In this document: positions 54,689 to 63,316 of the stretch, piece by piece
Layout of the letters: the number at the start of each line of letters is the position of its first letter
Position numbering within the stretch: position 1 is the first letter of the stretch
NCBI RefSeq assembly: GCF_042666655.1
Contig: NZ_JBHTDE010000002.1
Location: forward strand, 434,001-498,000
Direction: 5' to 3'
Length of the DNA: 64,000 bases
Origin: Paracraurococcus sp042666655
GTDB taxonomy: Bacteria; Pseudomonadota; Alphaproteobacteria; Acetobacterales; Acetobacteraceae
Notes under the pieces: generated by a model
Databases searched by the model: none
The model's input: the letters and a program-made list of their open reading frames with translations, nothing else
What the model was told of the DNA's origin: nothing
Made by a program: the position numbers and the translations under genes

Positions 54689-54698
54689 AGGGATCGCC

Positions 54699-55943
54699 TC
54701 AGGCGGCAGCCGGGACGGACCAGCTCACGCGGTGGTTCAGTGTTTCGGGGTCGAAGCCGGCCAGGCGCTTATAGGCCATGACCGTCGTCTCCAGCTCGGC
54801 ACGAGGCACCACCGCCTCCAGTTCGGCGAAGCCATCGGGCGCCCGGGCATGGACGATGTCCATCACCCGGTCCGGCCCGTCGCCGCGGTTGGCCTCGACC
54901 ACCGCCGCGGTGGCCGGGCGGCGCGCCGCCTCGTAGGCCGTCAGCGCGGCCTCCACCCCCGGCTGCGTCGCCAATTGCAGTGCCAGCCAGCGTGCGTCGA
55001 GGATCGCCTGCGAGGCGCCGTTCGAGCCGATCGGATACATGGGATGCGCCGCATCGCCCAGCAACGTGACGCGCCCCCGGGTCCACCAGGGCAGCGGGTC
55101 GCGGTCCACCATGGGGAATTCATAGACCGCCTCCGCCCCGCGGATCAGCGCCGGCACGTCCAGCCAGCCGAAATTCCAGTCGGCGAAGATCGGCAGGAAG
55201 TCGGCGATCCGGCCGGGGCGGTTCCAGTCCTCGCGCGACCAGGACGTGCCGCTCGGGAAGCGCTGCTCGGCGATCCAGTTGACGATGCTGCGCCCGTCCG
55301 GGGCGGTGCCGATCGGGTAGCAGACGAATTTGGTGTCGCGGTGCCCGGCCTGCACCATCGAGGCGCCGGTCAGGAAGGGCGGCGCCAGGCTGGTGGCGCG
55401 CCACAGCAGCGCGCCGTTCCATTTCGGCGCGCCCTCGTCCGGGAAGAAGCCGGAGCGCACCGCCGAATGGATGCCGTCGGCGGCGACCAACACGTCGCCC
55501 TGCGCCGTGGAGCCATCGGCGAAGCGGGCGGTGACGCCCGATGCGTCCTGGGTGAAACCGACCAGCCGCTTGCCCGCCTGCATCCGGCCCGCACCCAGCC
55601 GCGCCTCCGCCGCCTGCCACAGCAGCACCTGCAACCGGCCGCGATGGATGGAATATTGCGGCCACCGGTAGCCGGCGGCGAGGCCGCGCGGTTCCGTCCA
55701 GATGGTCTGGCCGAAGCGGTTGGCGTAGCGGAATTCCTGCGTCGCCACCCCGGTCGCCGCCAGCGCCTCGCCCAGGCCAAGCTCGGTCAGCTCGCGCACC
55801 GCATGCGGCTGCAGGTTGATCCCGACCCCGAGCGGGCGGACCTCGGCGGCACTTTCGAAGACCGTGGACTCGATGCCCGCGGCGTGCAGCGCCAGCGCCG
55901 CGGTCAGCCCGCCGATGCCGCCGCCGATGATGATCGCCTGCAT
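54699..55943 (-). CDS. FAD-dependent monooxygenase (PhzS/salicylate hydroxylase-like)
   Basis: This is a 414-residue single-component flavoprotein hydroxylase. The FAD-binding GxGxxG is IIIGGGIGGLTAALALHAAG at the N-terminus. GVGINLQPHAVRELTELGLG, the DG motif VLVAADGIHSAVR and the second FAD motif VTLLGDAAHPMYPIGSNGAS are all present. The closest type by pattern is the PhzS-like flavin-dependent oxidoreductase group; the aromatic substrate is unknown. ATG 55943 has GGGAG eight bases upstream. An alternative ATG at 55961 would overlap the hydrolase stop (ATGA) and add six residues. Confidence 0.9.
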   Translation of the reverse strand: MQAIIIGGGIGGLTAALALHAAGIESTVFESAAEVRPLGVGINLQPHAVRELTELGLGEALAATGVATQEFRYANRFGQTIWTEPRGLAAGYRWPQYSIHRGRLQVLLWQAAEARLGAGRMQAGKRLVGFTQDASGVTARFADGSTAQGDVLVAADGIHSAVRSGFFPDEGAPKWNGALLWRATSLAPPFLTGASMVQAGHRDTKFVCYPIGTAPDGRSIVNWIAEQRFPSGTSWSREDWNRPGRIADFLPIFADWNFGWLDVPALIRGAEAVYEFPMVDRDPLPWWTRGRVTLLGDAAHPMYPIGSNGASQAILDARWLALQLATQPGVEAALTAYEAARRPATAAVVEANRGDGPDRVMDIVHARAPDGFAELEAVVPRAELETTVMAYKRLAGFDPETLNHRVSWSVPAAA

Positions 55944-55957
55944 GCTGCCTCTCCCGC

Positions 55958-57082
55958 TCATGCCAAGGCCCGGCGCACCGCGCCGAGGAAATCCGCCACC
56001 GCCTGCCGGTGCATGCCGTCCCGTTCGGGTGGCACATGCGGCGGCTGCGGGAAGGCGCCTAGCGTGACCATGGCCAGCCGCTCGTCGCGACGGATGTCGA
56101 TCCGCTGGCCGGCGAAGCCGATGGCCGACATCAGCCCGTCGCCCAGCCACCAGCAATAGCCGTAATGGCAGATTCCCGGCGAGGCCGGCTGCGGCACCGC
56201 GAAGCGCGGCGTGGCCATCGCCGCCACCCAGCCTTCCGGCAGCACCCGCTGCCCGGCGATCACGCCGTCATCGAGGATGAGCTGCGCCAGCCTACCGAAG
56301 TCGCGCAGCGCCATGCCGGCCCGGCTGCCGCCGATCTCCTGCCCGCCCTCCGATTCCAGCGTGTAGAAGGCATCGAACTCCATCCCCGCCGGCTGCCAAA
56401 TTTTGGCCGAGAGGTACTCTGCCAGCGGCCGCCCTACCGCCCGGGTCAGGCAGGCGCCGAGCAGGAAGGTGTCGCCGGAATTGTAGAGGAAGGTGCTGCC
56501 CGGCGGGTTCGCCCGCGGCAGCGCCGCCATCATCCGCAGCACCCCGCCCGGCACCTTGTCCGCGAGCGACCGGCTGTAGCGGTTCACGTCGCAATCGGGG
56601 TCCGCATAGACCTCGGTCCAGGCGGTGCCGGAGGCCATGGTCATCAGGTGTCCCAGCGTCACGCCGTCATAGGCGGTGCCGCGCAGCTCCGGCAGGAAGC
56701 GCGCCACCGGCGCCGCCACCGAATCGATGGCGCCGTCGCGGATCGCCGCGCCGACCAGCACCGCGGTCAGCGACTTCACCGTGGACATGGTGGTCCAGCG
56801 GTCCGACTCGGCCAGCCCCAGCCCGTAGCGTTCCAGCCGGATGGCGCCGTCCTGGATCACCAGCAGGCCGGCGATGAAGTTGCGCGCCATGAAGCCGTCC
56901 ACGTCGAGTCCGGCAAGTTCCGCCCCACGGACCCAGGGTCGCGGCGTGCCGCGTGGGATGACGCGGTGGGCGAACAGCCGGTCGACGATGCGGTAGCCCC
57001 AGGGCTGGATGGTCGGCGGGTAGAGCAGGAAATCGCCGGCCCGCGGCAAATGGGCGGCGGGCAGGGCCAGGCTTGGGTCCAT
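55958..57082 (-). CDS. Serine hydrolase of the class C beta-lactamase family
   Basis: This encodes 374 residues. The nucleophile motif S100-x2-K103 is in TTMSTVKSLTAVLVG, and the Tyr motif is YNSGDTFLLGACLT. The C-terminal GFAGQRIDIRRDERLAM replaces the KTG/HxG box. Such proteins are usually esterases, amidases or D-peptidases rather than true beta-lactamases. No signal peptide is visible, which favours a cytoplasmic esterase. ATG 57082 has AGGAGG six bases upstream, so the longer frame to 57118 is rejected. It is followed closely by the monooxygenase gene and is probably co-transcribed. Confidence 0.88.
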   Translation of the reverse strand: MDPSLALPAAHLPRAGDFLLYPPTIQPWGYRIVDRLFAHRVIPRGTPRPWVRGAELAGLDVDGFMARNFIAGLLVIQDGAIRLERYGLGLAESDRWTTMSTVKSLTAVLVGAAIRDGAIDSVAAPVARFLPELRGTAYDGVTLGHLMTMASGTAWTEVYADPDCDVNRYSRSLADKVPGGVLRMMAALPRANPPGSTFLYNSGDTFLLGACLTRAVGRPLAEYLSAKIWQPAGMEFDAFYTLESEGGQEIGGSRAGMALRDFGRLAQLILDDGVIAGQRVLPEGWVAAMATPRFAVPQPASPGICHYGYCWWLGDGLMSAIGFAGQRIDIRRDERLAMVTLGAFPQPPHVPPERDGMHRQAVADFLGAVRRALA

Positions 57083-57239
57083 GTCGGCCTCCTCGATTGC
57101 CGGCATGAAAGCGCGCATCCGCCGGCCGCGCCACCGGGCCCCGATGGCGGTGCAGGACCGAAGCCGGGTGTCCCGCTGCCGGGATGACGCCGCCCCGCGC
57201 CCCGCCTACCCTGGCCGCCACCCAAGGGGAGAGAGACAC

Positions 57240-58118
57240 ATGGCACGCATCGGCTTCGTCGGGCTCGGCAACATGGGCGGGCCGATGGCGCGCAACCTGC
57301 TGAAGGCCGGCCACCAGGTCGCCGGGTTCGACCTCGTCCCCGCCGCGCTCGAGGCCTTCGCCGCAGCCGGCGGCACCGCCGCCGCCAGCGCCGCCGCGGC
57401 CACCGCCGATGCCGATTTCGTCGTCACCATGCTGCCCGCCGGCCGCCACGTGCGCGACGCCTGGCTCGGCGCCGGCGGCATGGCCGCGGCCGCGGCGCCG
57501 GCGGCCATCCTGATCGACTGCTCGACCATCGACGTCGCCACCGCCCGCGCGGTGGCGGGGGAGGCCGGCCGGCCGATGCTGGACGCCCCGGTCTCCGGCG
57601 GCACCATGGGGGCGGAGGCCGGCACGCTTACCTTCATGGTCGGCGGGCCGGACGCCGCCTTCGCCGCCGCCCAGCCCATCCTCGCCGCGATGGGCCGCAC
57701 CATCGTCCACTGCGGCGCCGCCGGGGCGGGGCAGGCGGCCAAGGTCTGCAACAACATGATGCTGGCCGCCAACATGATCATCGCCTCCGAGGCGCTGGTG
57801 CTGGCGGAGCGGCTCGGCCTGTCGCACCAGGCGCTGTTCGACGTGGTGAGCAAGTCCTCCGGCCAGTCCTGGGCAATGACCACCTATTGCCCGGTGCCGG
57901 GCCTCGTCCCGACCAGCCCGGCCAACCGGGACTACAAGCCAGGCTTTGCCGGCGCGCTGATGCTCAAGGACCTGCGGCTGAGCCAGGAGGCCGCGGCGAG
58001 CGGCGGGGCGACGACGCCGCTCGGCGCCCAGGCACTGGCGTTGTTCGAACGCTTCGTCGCCGAGGGCGGCGGCGAGGTCGACTTCTCCGGCATCATCCGC
58101 ATGCTGCGCGGCAGCTGA
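57240..58118 (+). CDS. 3-hydroxyisobutyrate dehydrogenase-like NAD(P)-dependent oxidoreductase
   Basis: This 292-residue beta-hydroxyacid dehydrogenase has the nucleotide-binding IGFVGLGNMGGPMARNLL, a substrate-loop VSGGTMGAEAGTLTFMVGG and the catalytic lysine K168 in GAGQAAKVCNNMMLA. FAGALMLKDLRLSQEAAASG is the usual C-terminal block. It most resembles 3-hydroxyisobutyrate dehydrogenase (valine breakdown), but tartronate semialdehyde reductase-type enzymes look alike. GGGGAG lies about eight bases before the ATG. It is divergent from the serine hydrolase. Confidence 0.92.
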   Translation: MARIGFVGLGNMGGPMARNLLKAGHQVAGFDLVPAALEAFAAAGGTAAASAAAATADADFVVTMLPAGRHVRDAWLGAGGMAAAAAPAAILIDCSTIDVATARAVAGEAGRPMLDAPVSGGTMGAEAGTLTFMVGGPDAAFAAAQPILAAMGRTIVHCGAAGAGQAAKVCNNMMLAANMIIASEALVLAERLGLSHQALFDVVSKSSGQSWAMTTYCPVPGLVPTSPANRDYKPGFAGALMLKDLRLSQEAAASGGATTPLGAQALALFERFVAEGGGEVDFSGIIRMLRGS

Positions 58119-58201
58119 TGGGCACGGTCAGCGGCGCGCCGACGGGCGATGCGGGGCACGACCGGATCGGGGTGAGCCACGCGACCCTATAAAGGTAAAA
58201 T

Positions 58202-58217
58202 TTCACAGATTTGTGAA
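58202..58217. promoter_or_regulatory. Palindrome upstream of the HWE kinase gene
   Basis: TTCACA-GATT-TGTGAA is a perfect 6+4+6 dyad in an unusually AT-rich pocket (58190-58245), 84 bases after the dehydrogenase stop and 30 before the first possible kinase start. The half-site TGTGA is CRP/FNR-like in form (TGTGA-N6-TCACA would be inverted in order here), so the regulator is unclear. Confidence 0.5.
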
Positions 58218-58246
58218 GAAACCTTTGGGCTGGTCTTCGGCAATTT

Positions 58247-60148
58247 GTGGGGGTGCATGAAAGCCGTCGCGGCGCGCTCCCGGGCGCCGCGGCGTCCCGC
58301 GCCGGGGCCTCCCGGCGCCGCGCACCGTCCATACTCCTCCCGCCGGGTTCCGCATTGACGCAGATTGTCCTTCGCCCTTCTCCGAGCACCGCCGGCCTTG
58401 CCGGGATGCTCGACCTCGTTCCCGTGGCGACGGTGATTCTCGACCGTCCCGGTCTGGGCGTGCTGGCCGGCAATGCCGAGGCGGCCGGGCTGCTCGGCTG
58501 CCGGCCCGATCGCTTGTCGGAGGCCTGGGAGGCAGCGCTCGAAGGCCATGCCGGCACGGCGCTGCGGCAGCGCCTCGCCGCGGTGACCAGCCGCGACCGG
58601 CCGGAGGTGTTCGACGCCCAGCTCGACCTGCCGGACCGGGCACCGCGCGCCATGCTGGTCCGCGCCCGCTGCGTGGAGCTGGAGGGCTGGCGGCTGATGT
58701 CCGCGGTGCTGGTCGACGTCACCCGCCGGGCCCGGGCCGAGGCCCGGCTCGCCACCGCGCATCGCCGGCTGGAAGTCGCGCTGGCCGGGGCGGCGCTCGG
58801 CGCCTGGCAGCGCGACTTGCGCACCGACCTGCTGGAGGTCACCCCCCGCTGGTGCGAGATGCTCGGCCTGCCGCCGATGAAGACGGTGCCGATGACCGTC
58901 TGGAAGACGCTGGTCCATCCCGACGACGTGGCGCAGCTGCGCGCCATGGCGGATGCGCCGATGGCCGAGGGGAGCGTCCGCTACGAGGTCGAGCTGCGGC
59001 TGCGCCATGCCGATGGGCGCTGGATCCCGGTGCTGTCGCGCGGCGAGGTGATCGAGCGCGATGCCGCCGGCCGCGCCGTGGTGCTCAGCGGCACGCATCA
59101 CGACCTCTCGGCCCAGCAGGCCTCGGAAGCCGCGCGCCAGCAGAGCGAGATGGAGGCACGCCAGCGCCTGGCCGACCTCGAGACCCTCTACCGCTCGGCG
59201 CCGCTCGGCCTGGCGCAATTCGACCCCGCGCTGCGCGTCGTCCGCATCAACGAGGCGCTGGCCGAGATGAACGGCGCGCCGGTCGAGGCGCATCTCGGCC
59301 GCCCCGTCTGGGACCTGGTGCCCGACCTGCGCGCCGCGGCGGAGCCGCTGCTGCGCCGGGTGCTGGAGGGAGGCGAGACCATTACCGGCGTCGAGGTCAG
59401 CGGCGAGACGCCCAAGGCGCCCGGCGTGCGGCGCGACTGGGTGGAGCAGTTCTACCCGGTGCGCGACCCGGCGACCCAGGCGGTGATCGGCGCCGGCGTG
59501 GTCTGCGAGGAGGTGACGGAGCGGAAGCGGGCGGAGCGGACGCGCGAGCTGCTGCTGCGCGAGCTGGACCACCGGGTGAAGAACCTGTTCGCCATCGTCA
59601 GCGGGCTGGTCAGCTTCAGCGCCCGCGGCGCGACCTCGCCGCGGGAGATGCGGGACGCGCTGCTGGGCCGGGTCGGCGCGCTGGCCCGGGCGCATGACCT
59701 GGTCCGCCCGGCGATCGCCGGGGCTGGCGCCGGCCTGCCGGGCACCACCTTGGCCGAGGTGCTGCAGGCGCTGCTGGAACCCTTCGCCGGTGGCGGCAGC
59801 CTGCCCGAGCGGGTGTCGCTGCAGGGACCCGTGCTGCCGCTCGGCGCGACCTCGGCCCCGGCGGTGGCGTTGGCGGTGCATGAGCTGGCGACCAACGCAG
59901 CGAAATACGGCGCCCTGTCGCATGCGGGCGGGACGGTGGCGATCACATGGACGGCGGATGCCGCCGGCCTCCACCTCCGCTGGACCGAGCGGGGCGGGCC
60001 GGCGGTGGCGCCGCCGGCGCATCGCGGCTTCGGCCACCGGCTGGTGACGCAGAGCGCCGCCCAGCTCGGCGGCACCGCCAGCTTCGCCTGGCCGGCGGAA
60101 GGCCTGGCGGTCGAGCTGCTGCTGCCGCTCGACCGGGTCGCCGGCTGA
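58247..60148 (+). CDS. PAS-domain HWE-family sensor histidine kinase
   Basis: This encodes up to 633 residues. Three PAS-like sensor regions occupy about residues 50-160, 170-285 and 300-420 (ALGAWQRDLRTDLLEVTPRW; ALRVVRINEALAEMNGAPVE). The kinase core has the phospho-acceptor His in LLLRELDHRVKNLFAIVSGL, the N-box HELATNAAKYGALS and the WTERGGP stretch that defines the HWE group. There is no membrane helix, so it is a soluble sensor, perhaps for redox or light through a PAS cofactor that cannot be read here. The start is uncertain: GTG 58247 gives a basic, atypical N-terminus, and TTG 58355 is an alternative. No partner response regulator is adjacent. Confidence 0.87.
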   Translation: MGVHESRRGALPGAAASRAGASRRRAPSILLPPGSALTQIVLRPSPSTAGLAGMLDLVPVATVILDRPGLGVLAGNAEAAGLLGCRPDRLSEAWEAALEGHAGTALRQRLAAVTSRDRPEVFDAQLDLPDRAPRAMLVRARCVELEGWRLMSAVLVDVTRRARAEARLATAHRRLEVALAGAALGAWQRDLRTDLLEVTPRWCEMLGLPPMKTVPMTVWKTLVHPDDVAQLRAMADAPMAEGSVRYEVELRLRHADGRWIPVLSRGEVIERDAAGRAVVLSGTHHDLSAQQASEAARQQSEMEARQRLADLETLYRSAPLGLAQFDPALRVVRINEALAEMNGAPVEAHLGRPVWDLVPDLRAAAEPLLRRVLEGGETITGVEVSGETPKAPGVRRDWVEQFYPVRDPATQAVIGAGVVCEEVTERKRAERTRELLLRELDHRVKNLFAIVSGLVSFSARGATSPREMRDALLGRVGALARAHDLVRPAIAGAGAGLPGTTLAEVLQALLEPFAGGGSLPERVSLQGPVLPLGATSAPAVALAVHELATNAAKYGALSHAGGTVAITWTADAAGLHLRWTERGGPAVAPPAHRGFGHRLVTQSAAQLGGTASFAWPAEGLAVELLLPLDRVAG

Positions 60149-60246
60149 AGCATGATGCGTCCGGCTTCGCTCACGAATCCTGTTTCAGCGTCTGTGGGCG
60201 CGCGCGATCGAGGCTTGCCGGCGATTCCGCCTCTCGCCGTCGCGCT

Positions 60247-61188
60247 CTAGGCTTTCGGCAGGCGGCCGGCGTCGCGCCGCTGCTCGAAGGCCTTGGCGTG
60301 GATATAGGCGGCCTCATGCGCCTCGTGCGGCACGCCGGCGGCGCGGGCCTGGGCGAGCAGGAAGCCGAGGATGTGGTCCGCCTCGATCCGCCCGCCGGCC
60401 TCCAGGTCGCGCAGCATCGAAGTGGCATAGCCGGCCTTGGGATCGGCGAACATGGCGCGGAACTCGGCCATGAAGGCCTCGGTCATCGGCTGGCCGTTGG
60501 CGGCGGCGATGGCGGCGTTGCGGTCCAGCACCCGGTGCATGAATTCGACGCCGCCCGGGCTGCGGGCGATCTCGCCGGTATTGGCCCGCATCAGCACCGT
60601 GCTGACCGCGCTGGTGCCGAGATGCACCAGCTTCTCCCACATCCGCTGGCGGATGTCGGGGACGGCGGTGGCGACCATGCCCTCGGCGCGTGCGGCGAGC
60701 TCGGCGAAGGCCCGGACCCGCGGGCTCATGCTGCCGTCCAGCTCGCCGAAGGTCAGCCAGCGCCAGTCGTTGAGCTGCCTGACCACGCCGTCGGCGCCCA
60801 TCGTCGCCTGGATCTTGGCCAGGCCCCCAAGCACCGCTGCCTCGCCGAAGGCCGCCTGCAGGGTGGCGATGTGCGACAGGCCGTTCAGCACCGGCAGGAT
60901 GGCGGTGCCGGCATCGACCGCCGGGCGGATGGTGGCGATGGCATCGGCCAGGTCGTAGGCCTTGCAGGTCAGCAGGATCAGGTCCCAGCCGGGCCCGGCC
61001 TCGGTCGCCGCGACGGTGCGGGCCGGCAGCCGCGCGGCGCCGAAGGGGCTCTCGATGACCAGCCCGTCCTGCGCCAGCTGCGCCTGGCGGCGCGGCCGCA
61101 CCAGATAGGCGACCTCCGCCCCCGCCTGCTGCAGCCGCCCGCCGAAATAGCCGCCGAGCGCGCCGGCGCCGAGGACCAGGATGCGCAT
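60247..61188 (-). CDS. Ketopantoate reductase (ApbA/PanE) family protein
   Basis: This is a 313-residue NADP-dependent reductase. The N-terminal nucleotide-binding site is MRILVLGAGALGGYFGGRLQ, followed by the catalytic lysine segment LILLTCKAYDLADA and PVLNGLSH. The C-terminal domain has KLVHLGTSAVSTVLMRANTG and TSMLRDLEAGGRIEADHILG, where the second lysine/glutamate pair lies. It could be PanE (pantothenate synthesis) or a paralogue; duplicated copies are common in this order. It starts 34 bases after the acyltransferase stop. Confidence 0.9.
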   Translation of the reverse strand: MRILVLGAGALGGYFGGRLQQAGAEVAYLVRPRRQAQLAQDGLVIESPFGAARLPARTVAATEAGPGWDLILLTCKAYDLADAIATIRPAVDAGTAILPVLNGLSHIATLQAAFGEAAVLGGLAKIQATMGADGVVRQLNDWRWLTFGELDGSMSPRVRAFAELAARAEGMVATAVPDIRQRMWEKLVHLGTSAVSTVLMRANTGEIARSPGGVEFMHRVLDRNAAIAAANGQPMTEAFMAEFRAMFADPKAGYATSMLRDLEAGGRIEADHILGFLLAQARAAGVPHEAHEAAYIHAKAFEQRRDAGRLPKA

Positions 61189-61222
61189 TCTTGTCTTCTC
61201 CCTTTTCGGCCGCGAGCCTGCC

Positions 61223-62122
61223 CTATCGCCAGCGGCGATGCATCCACAACCACTGGCCGGGATGCTCGCGCACCCAGCCCTCGACGATGCGGTTCATCAG
61301 CGCGGTCGCCGCCGCCACGTCGATGCGGCCCTTCGGGTCGCGCGGCAATTCCACCGCCTCGGTCAGTTCCAGCCGGAAGCCGCCATCGGCCTCGCGGATG
61401 GCGCGGGCGCCATGTACCGGGCAGTCGAAGCGGCGGGCGAGGTGGGCGACCAGCGGGTTGGAGAAAGCAGGCCGACCCAGGAAGGGCACCTGTGGGCCGC
61501 GGCCGAAGCGCTGGTCGATCAGCATGCCCACATGCAGGCCCTGATCGAGTGCCTCCATCATGCGGATCGGCGCCTCGATCCCGGCCGGGATCAGCCGGCC
61601 CATGCTCTCGGTCCGCAGCGCCACGATGTCGCGCGCCACATGCGGGTTGTTCGGCGTGCGATACAGCACCGCGGCCGGCAGCCCATGCCTGGCGGCCGCG
61701 ATCGCCGGCAGCTCCCAATTCGCCAGGTGCGCGGCGAAGAACAGCGCGGGCTTGCCGTCGTCGCGCAGCGCCATGAAGCGGTCGATCACCTCGGGCGCGA
61801 TGCGGATGCGGCCCTGCCGCGGCGCCTCGGGGTCGAAATCCCACAGCCGATCGAGATGCACGTATTCCGACGCGGTGCGCCCGAGGTTGTCCCAGGCGTC
61901 GCGGGCGATCCGCGCATGCTCGGCGGCCGGCATTTCGGGGAAGGCGTGGCGGATGTTGTCCAGCGTGGTCCGCTGCACCGGCAACAGCGGGCCGATGCCG
62001 CGGGCAAGGAGCGCCCCCAGCGCGGCCGCCCGGTCCGGTCCCAGCAGCCGCACCAGCGCGAAGAGCCCACGCACCACCCCTGCGACGGCGCGATCCGCCG
62101 CCCGCCGCAGCAGGGCCCGCAT
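61223..62122 (-). CDS. LpxL/LpxXL-type lipid A acyltransferase
   Basis: This 299-residue inner-membrane acyltransferase adds a secondary acyl chain to lipid A. The catalytic HX4E is H132-E137 (AAHLANWELPA). NIRHAFPEMPAAEHARIARD and VLYRTPNNPHVARDIVALR are typical LpxL/M stretches. A hydrophobic N-terminal segment (VAGVVRGLFALVRLLG) anchors it. It begins two bases after the dehydrogenase stop and so belongs to the fabF-dehydrogenase-acyltransferase order, which in rhizobia encodes transfer of a very-long-chain hydroxy fatty acid (LpxXL). ATG 62122 is chosen; a much longer in-frame reading through the dehydrogenase gene is a shadow. Confidence 0.9.
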   Translation of the reverse strand: MRALLRRAADRAVAGVVRGLFALVRLLGPDRAAALGALLARGIGPLLPVQRTTLDNIRHAFPEMPAAEHARIARDAWDNLGRTASEYVHLDRLWDFDPEAPRQGRIRIAPEVIDRFMALRDDGKPALFFAAHLANWELPAIAAARHGLPAAVLYRTPNNPHVARDIVALRTESMGRLIPAGIEAPIRMMEALDQGLHVGMLIDQRFGRGPQVPFLGRPAFSNPLVAHLARRFDCPVHGARAIREADGGFRLELTEAVELPRDPKGRIDVAAATALMNRIVEGWVREHPGQWLWMHRRWR

Positions 62123-62124
62123 GG

Positions 62125-63147
62125 CTAGAGGGTGACGACCAGCTTGCCGAAGACCTGCCGGCTTTCCAGCCGCTGCAGCGCCGCGGCGAAGCCTTCCAGC
62201 GGCGTCACCGTATCCAGCACCGGTGTCAGCCCGCCGGCCATCTTCGCCAGCCCGTCGGCGATGTTGCGCATCGATGCGCCGAAGCTGCCGAAGATGTGGA
62301 GCTGGCGCTGGAAGATCATCATCAGGTTGGTCTCGGCCGAGACGCCCGAGGTGCTGCCGCAGGTCACCAGCCGCCCGCCCATCCGCAGCGACAGCAGGCT
62401 GCCGGCCCAGGTGGTGGCGCCGACATGCTCGAACACCACGTCGACGCCGCGCTTCTTCGTCACCTTGCGCGCCACGCTCTCGAAGCGGTCGTCGGTGTAG
62501 TTGACCACATGGTCGGCTCCGAGCGCCTTCGCCTGGGCGCATTTCTCGTCGGAGCCCGCGGTGGCGATGACCGTGCAACCCAGCGCCTTGGCCATCTTCA
62601 CCGCGACGGTCCCGATCCCCGACCCCGCCGCCTGGATCAGGATGGTCTCGCCCGGCTGCAGCTTGGCGTTGTCGAACAGCATGTGCTCGACCGTGCTGAA
62701 GGTGATCGCGGCGCAGGCCGCGTCGTTGACCGAGACGCCGTCCGGCACCGGCACCAGCAGCCGCGCGCTCTGGTTCATGTATTCCTGGGCGAAGCCATCG
62801 ACATGGAAGCCCTTCACCCCGGCGACGTTCTCGCAGAGGTTGTCGCGGCCTTCCCGGCAGGCCCGGCAATGGCCGCAGGTCAGCGCGCCGTAGGGCACGG
62901 CCAACTGGCCGATGCGCCAGCCGCTCACGCCCTCGCCGAGCGCCGCGACCTCGCCCACCGCCTCGGCGCCCACCGTCAGCGGCAGGGCCCGCTTGGCGAA
63001 GGCCATGCCGCGCCAGCCCCAGACGTCGATGTGGTTGAGCGCCACGGCGCGCATGCGCAGCCGCACCTCGCCGGGGCCGGGCGGCGGCGGCTCGGGGACG
63101 TCGACCAGGCGGGTGTCGCGGTCGCCGAAGAGCTGCAGGGCGCGCAT
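62125..63147 (-). CDS. Zinc-type alcohol dehydrogenase / quinone oxidoreductase-like protein
   Basis: This 340-residue medium-chain dehydrogenase has the N-terminal substrate domain ALNHIDVWGWRG and GAEAVGEVAALGEGVSGWRI. A structural-zinc cysteine set is visible (CGHCRACREGRDNLC). The Rossmann fold motif is QAAGSGIGTVAVKMAKALG. It lies between a FabF gene and an LpxL-type gene, as does the adh2XL gene of rhizobial very-long-chain lipid A clusters. A role in making or modifying the long hydroxy acid is therefore likely but inferred. The spacing to the acyltransferase is two bases. Confidence 0.92.
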   Translation of the reverse strand: MRALQLFGDRDTRLVDVPEPPPPGPGEVRLRMRAVALNHIDVWGWRGMAFAKRALPLTVGAEAVGEVAALGEGVSGWRIGQLAVPYGALTCGHCRACREGRDNLCENVAGVKGFHVDGFAQEYMNQSARLLVPVPDGVSVNDAACAAITFSTVEHMLFDNAKLQPGETILIQAAGSGIGTVAVKMAKALGCTVIATAGSDEKCAQAKALGADHVVNYTDDRFESVARKVTKKRGVDVVFEHVGATTWAGSLLSLRMGGRLVTCGSTSGVSAETNLMMIFQRQLHIFGSFGASMRNIADGLAKMAGGLTPVLDTVTPLEGFAAALQRLESRQVFGKLVVTL

Positions 63148-63174
63148 CAGGGGTACTCGCTGGAAGAAGCAAGG

Positions 63175-63308
63175 AAGGCTGGGGAGAAGGCATTCTCCCC
63201 AGACCCCTCACCTATTTCTGGGAGTCGGCACCTGCCGCGCGGCAGGTGCCGACTCACGAAAAGCAAAGGTGGGGTCTGGGGAGGAAATGCCTTTTCCTCC
63301 CCAGCCTT
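63175..63308. repeat. Nested palindromic element (REP/MITE-like)
   Basis: A 34 bp perfect palindrome forms the centre (63222-63255; half-site GAGTCGGCACCTGCCGC). It is flanked by outer arms (63175-63207 and 63271-63308) that are inverted copies of one another, both containing AAGGCTGGGGAG and CAGACCCC. Each outer arm is itself a hairpin: GGGGAGAA-GGCA-TTCTCCCC on the left and a ten-pair stem from GGGGAGGAAA on the right. The whole 134 bp can fold into a cruciform. It fills the gap between the FabF gene and the alcohol dehydrogenase gene. This looks like a repetitive extragenic element, or a very strong terminator. Confidence 0.8.
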
Positions 63309-63316
63309 GTTCTCGC

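Noticed and set aside
54611..54694. A tRNA-like fold: T-arm with loop TTCAATC and pairing CCCTGG/CCAGGG ends
   Set aside because: No normal D-arm, no T33 in the would-be anticodon loop (CCGGCCC) and no CCA-compatible acceptor end. It is better read as a hairpin terminator.
52386..56159. A 1,257-codon open frame on the plus strand across four minus-strand genes
   Set aside because: It is antisense to well-supported genes, has an Arg/Gly/His/Gln-rich composition and no domain. Such frames arise from GC-rich third positions.
61223..63211. A 662-codon frame that could suggest a dehydrogenase-acyltransferase fusion
   Set aside because: Its first half is a shadow of the dehydrogenase read in another frame; the acyltransferase has its own ATG at 62122.
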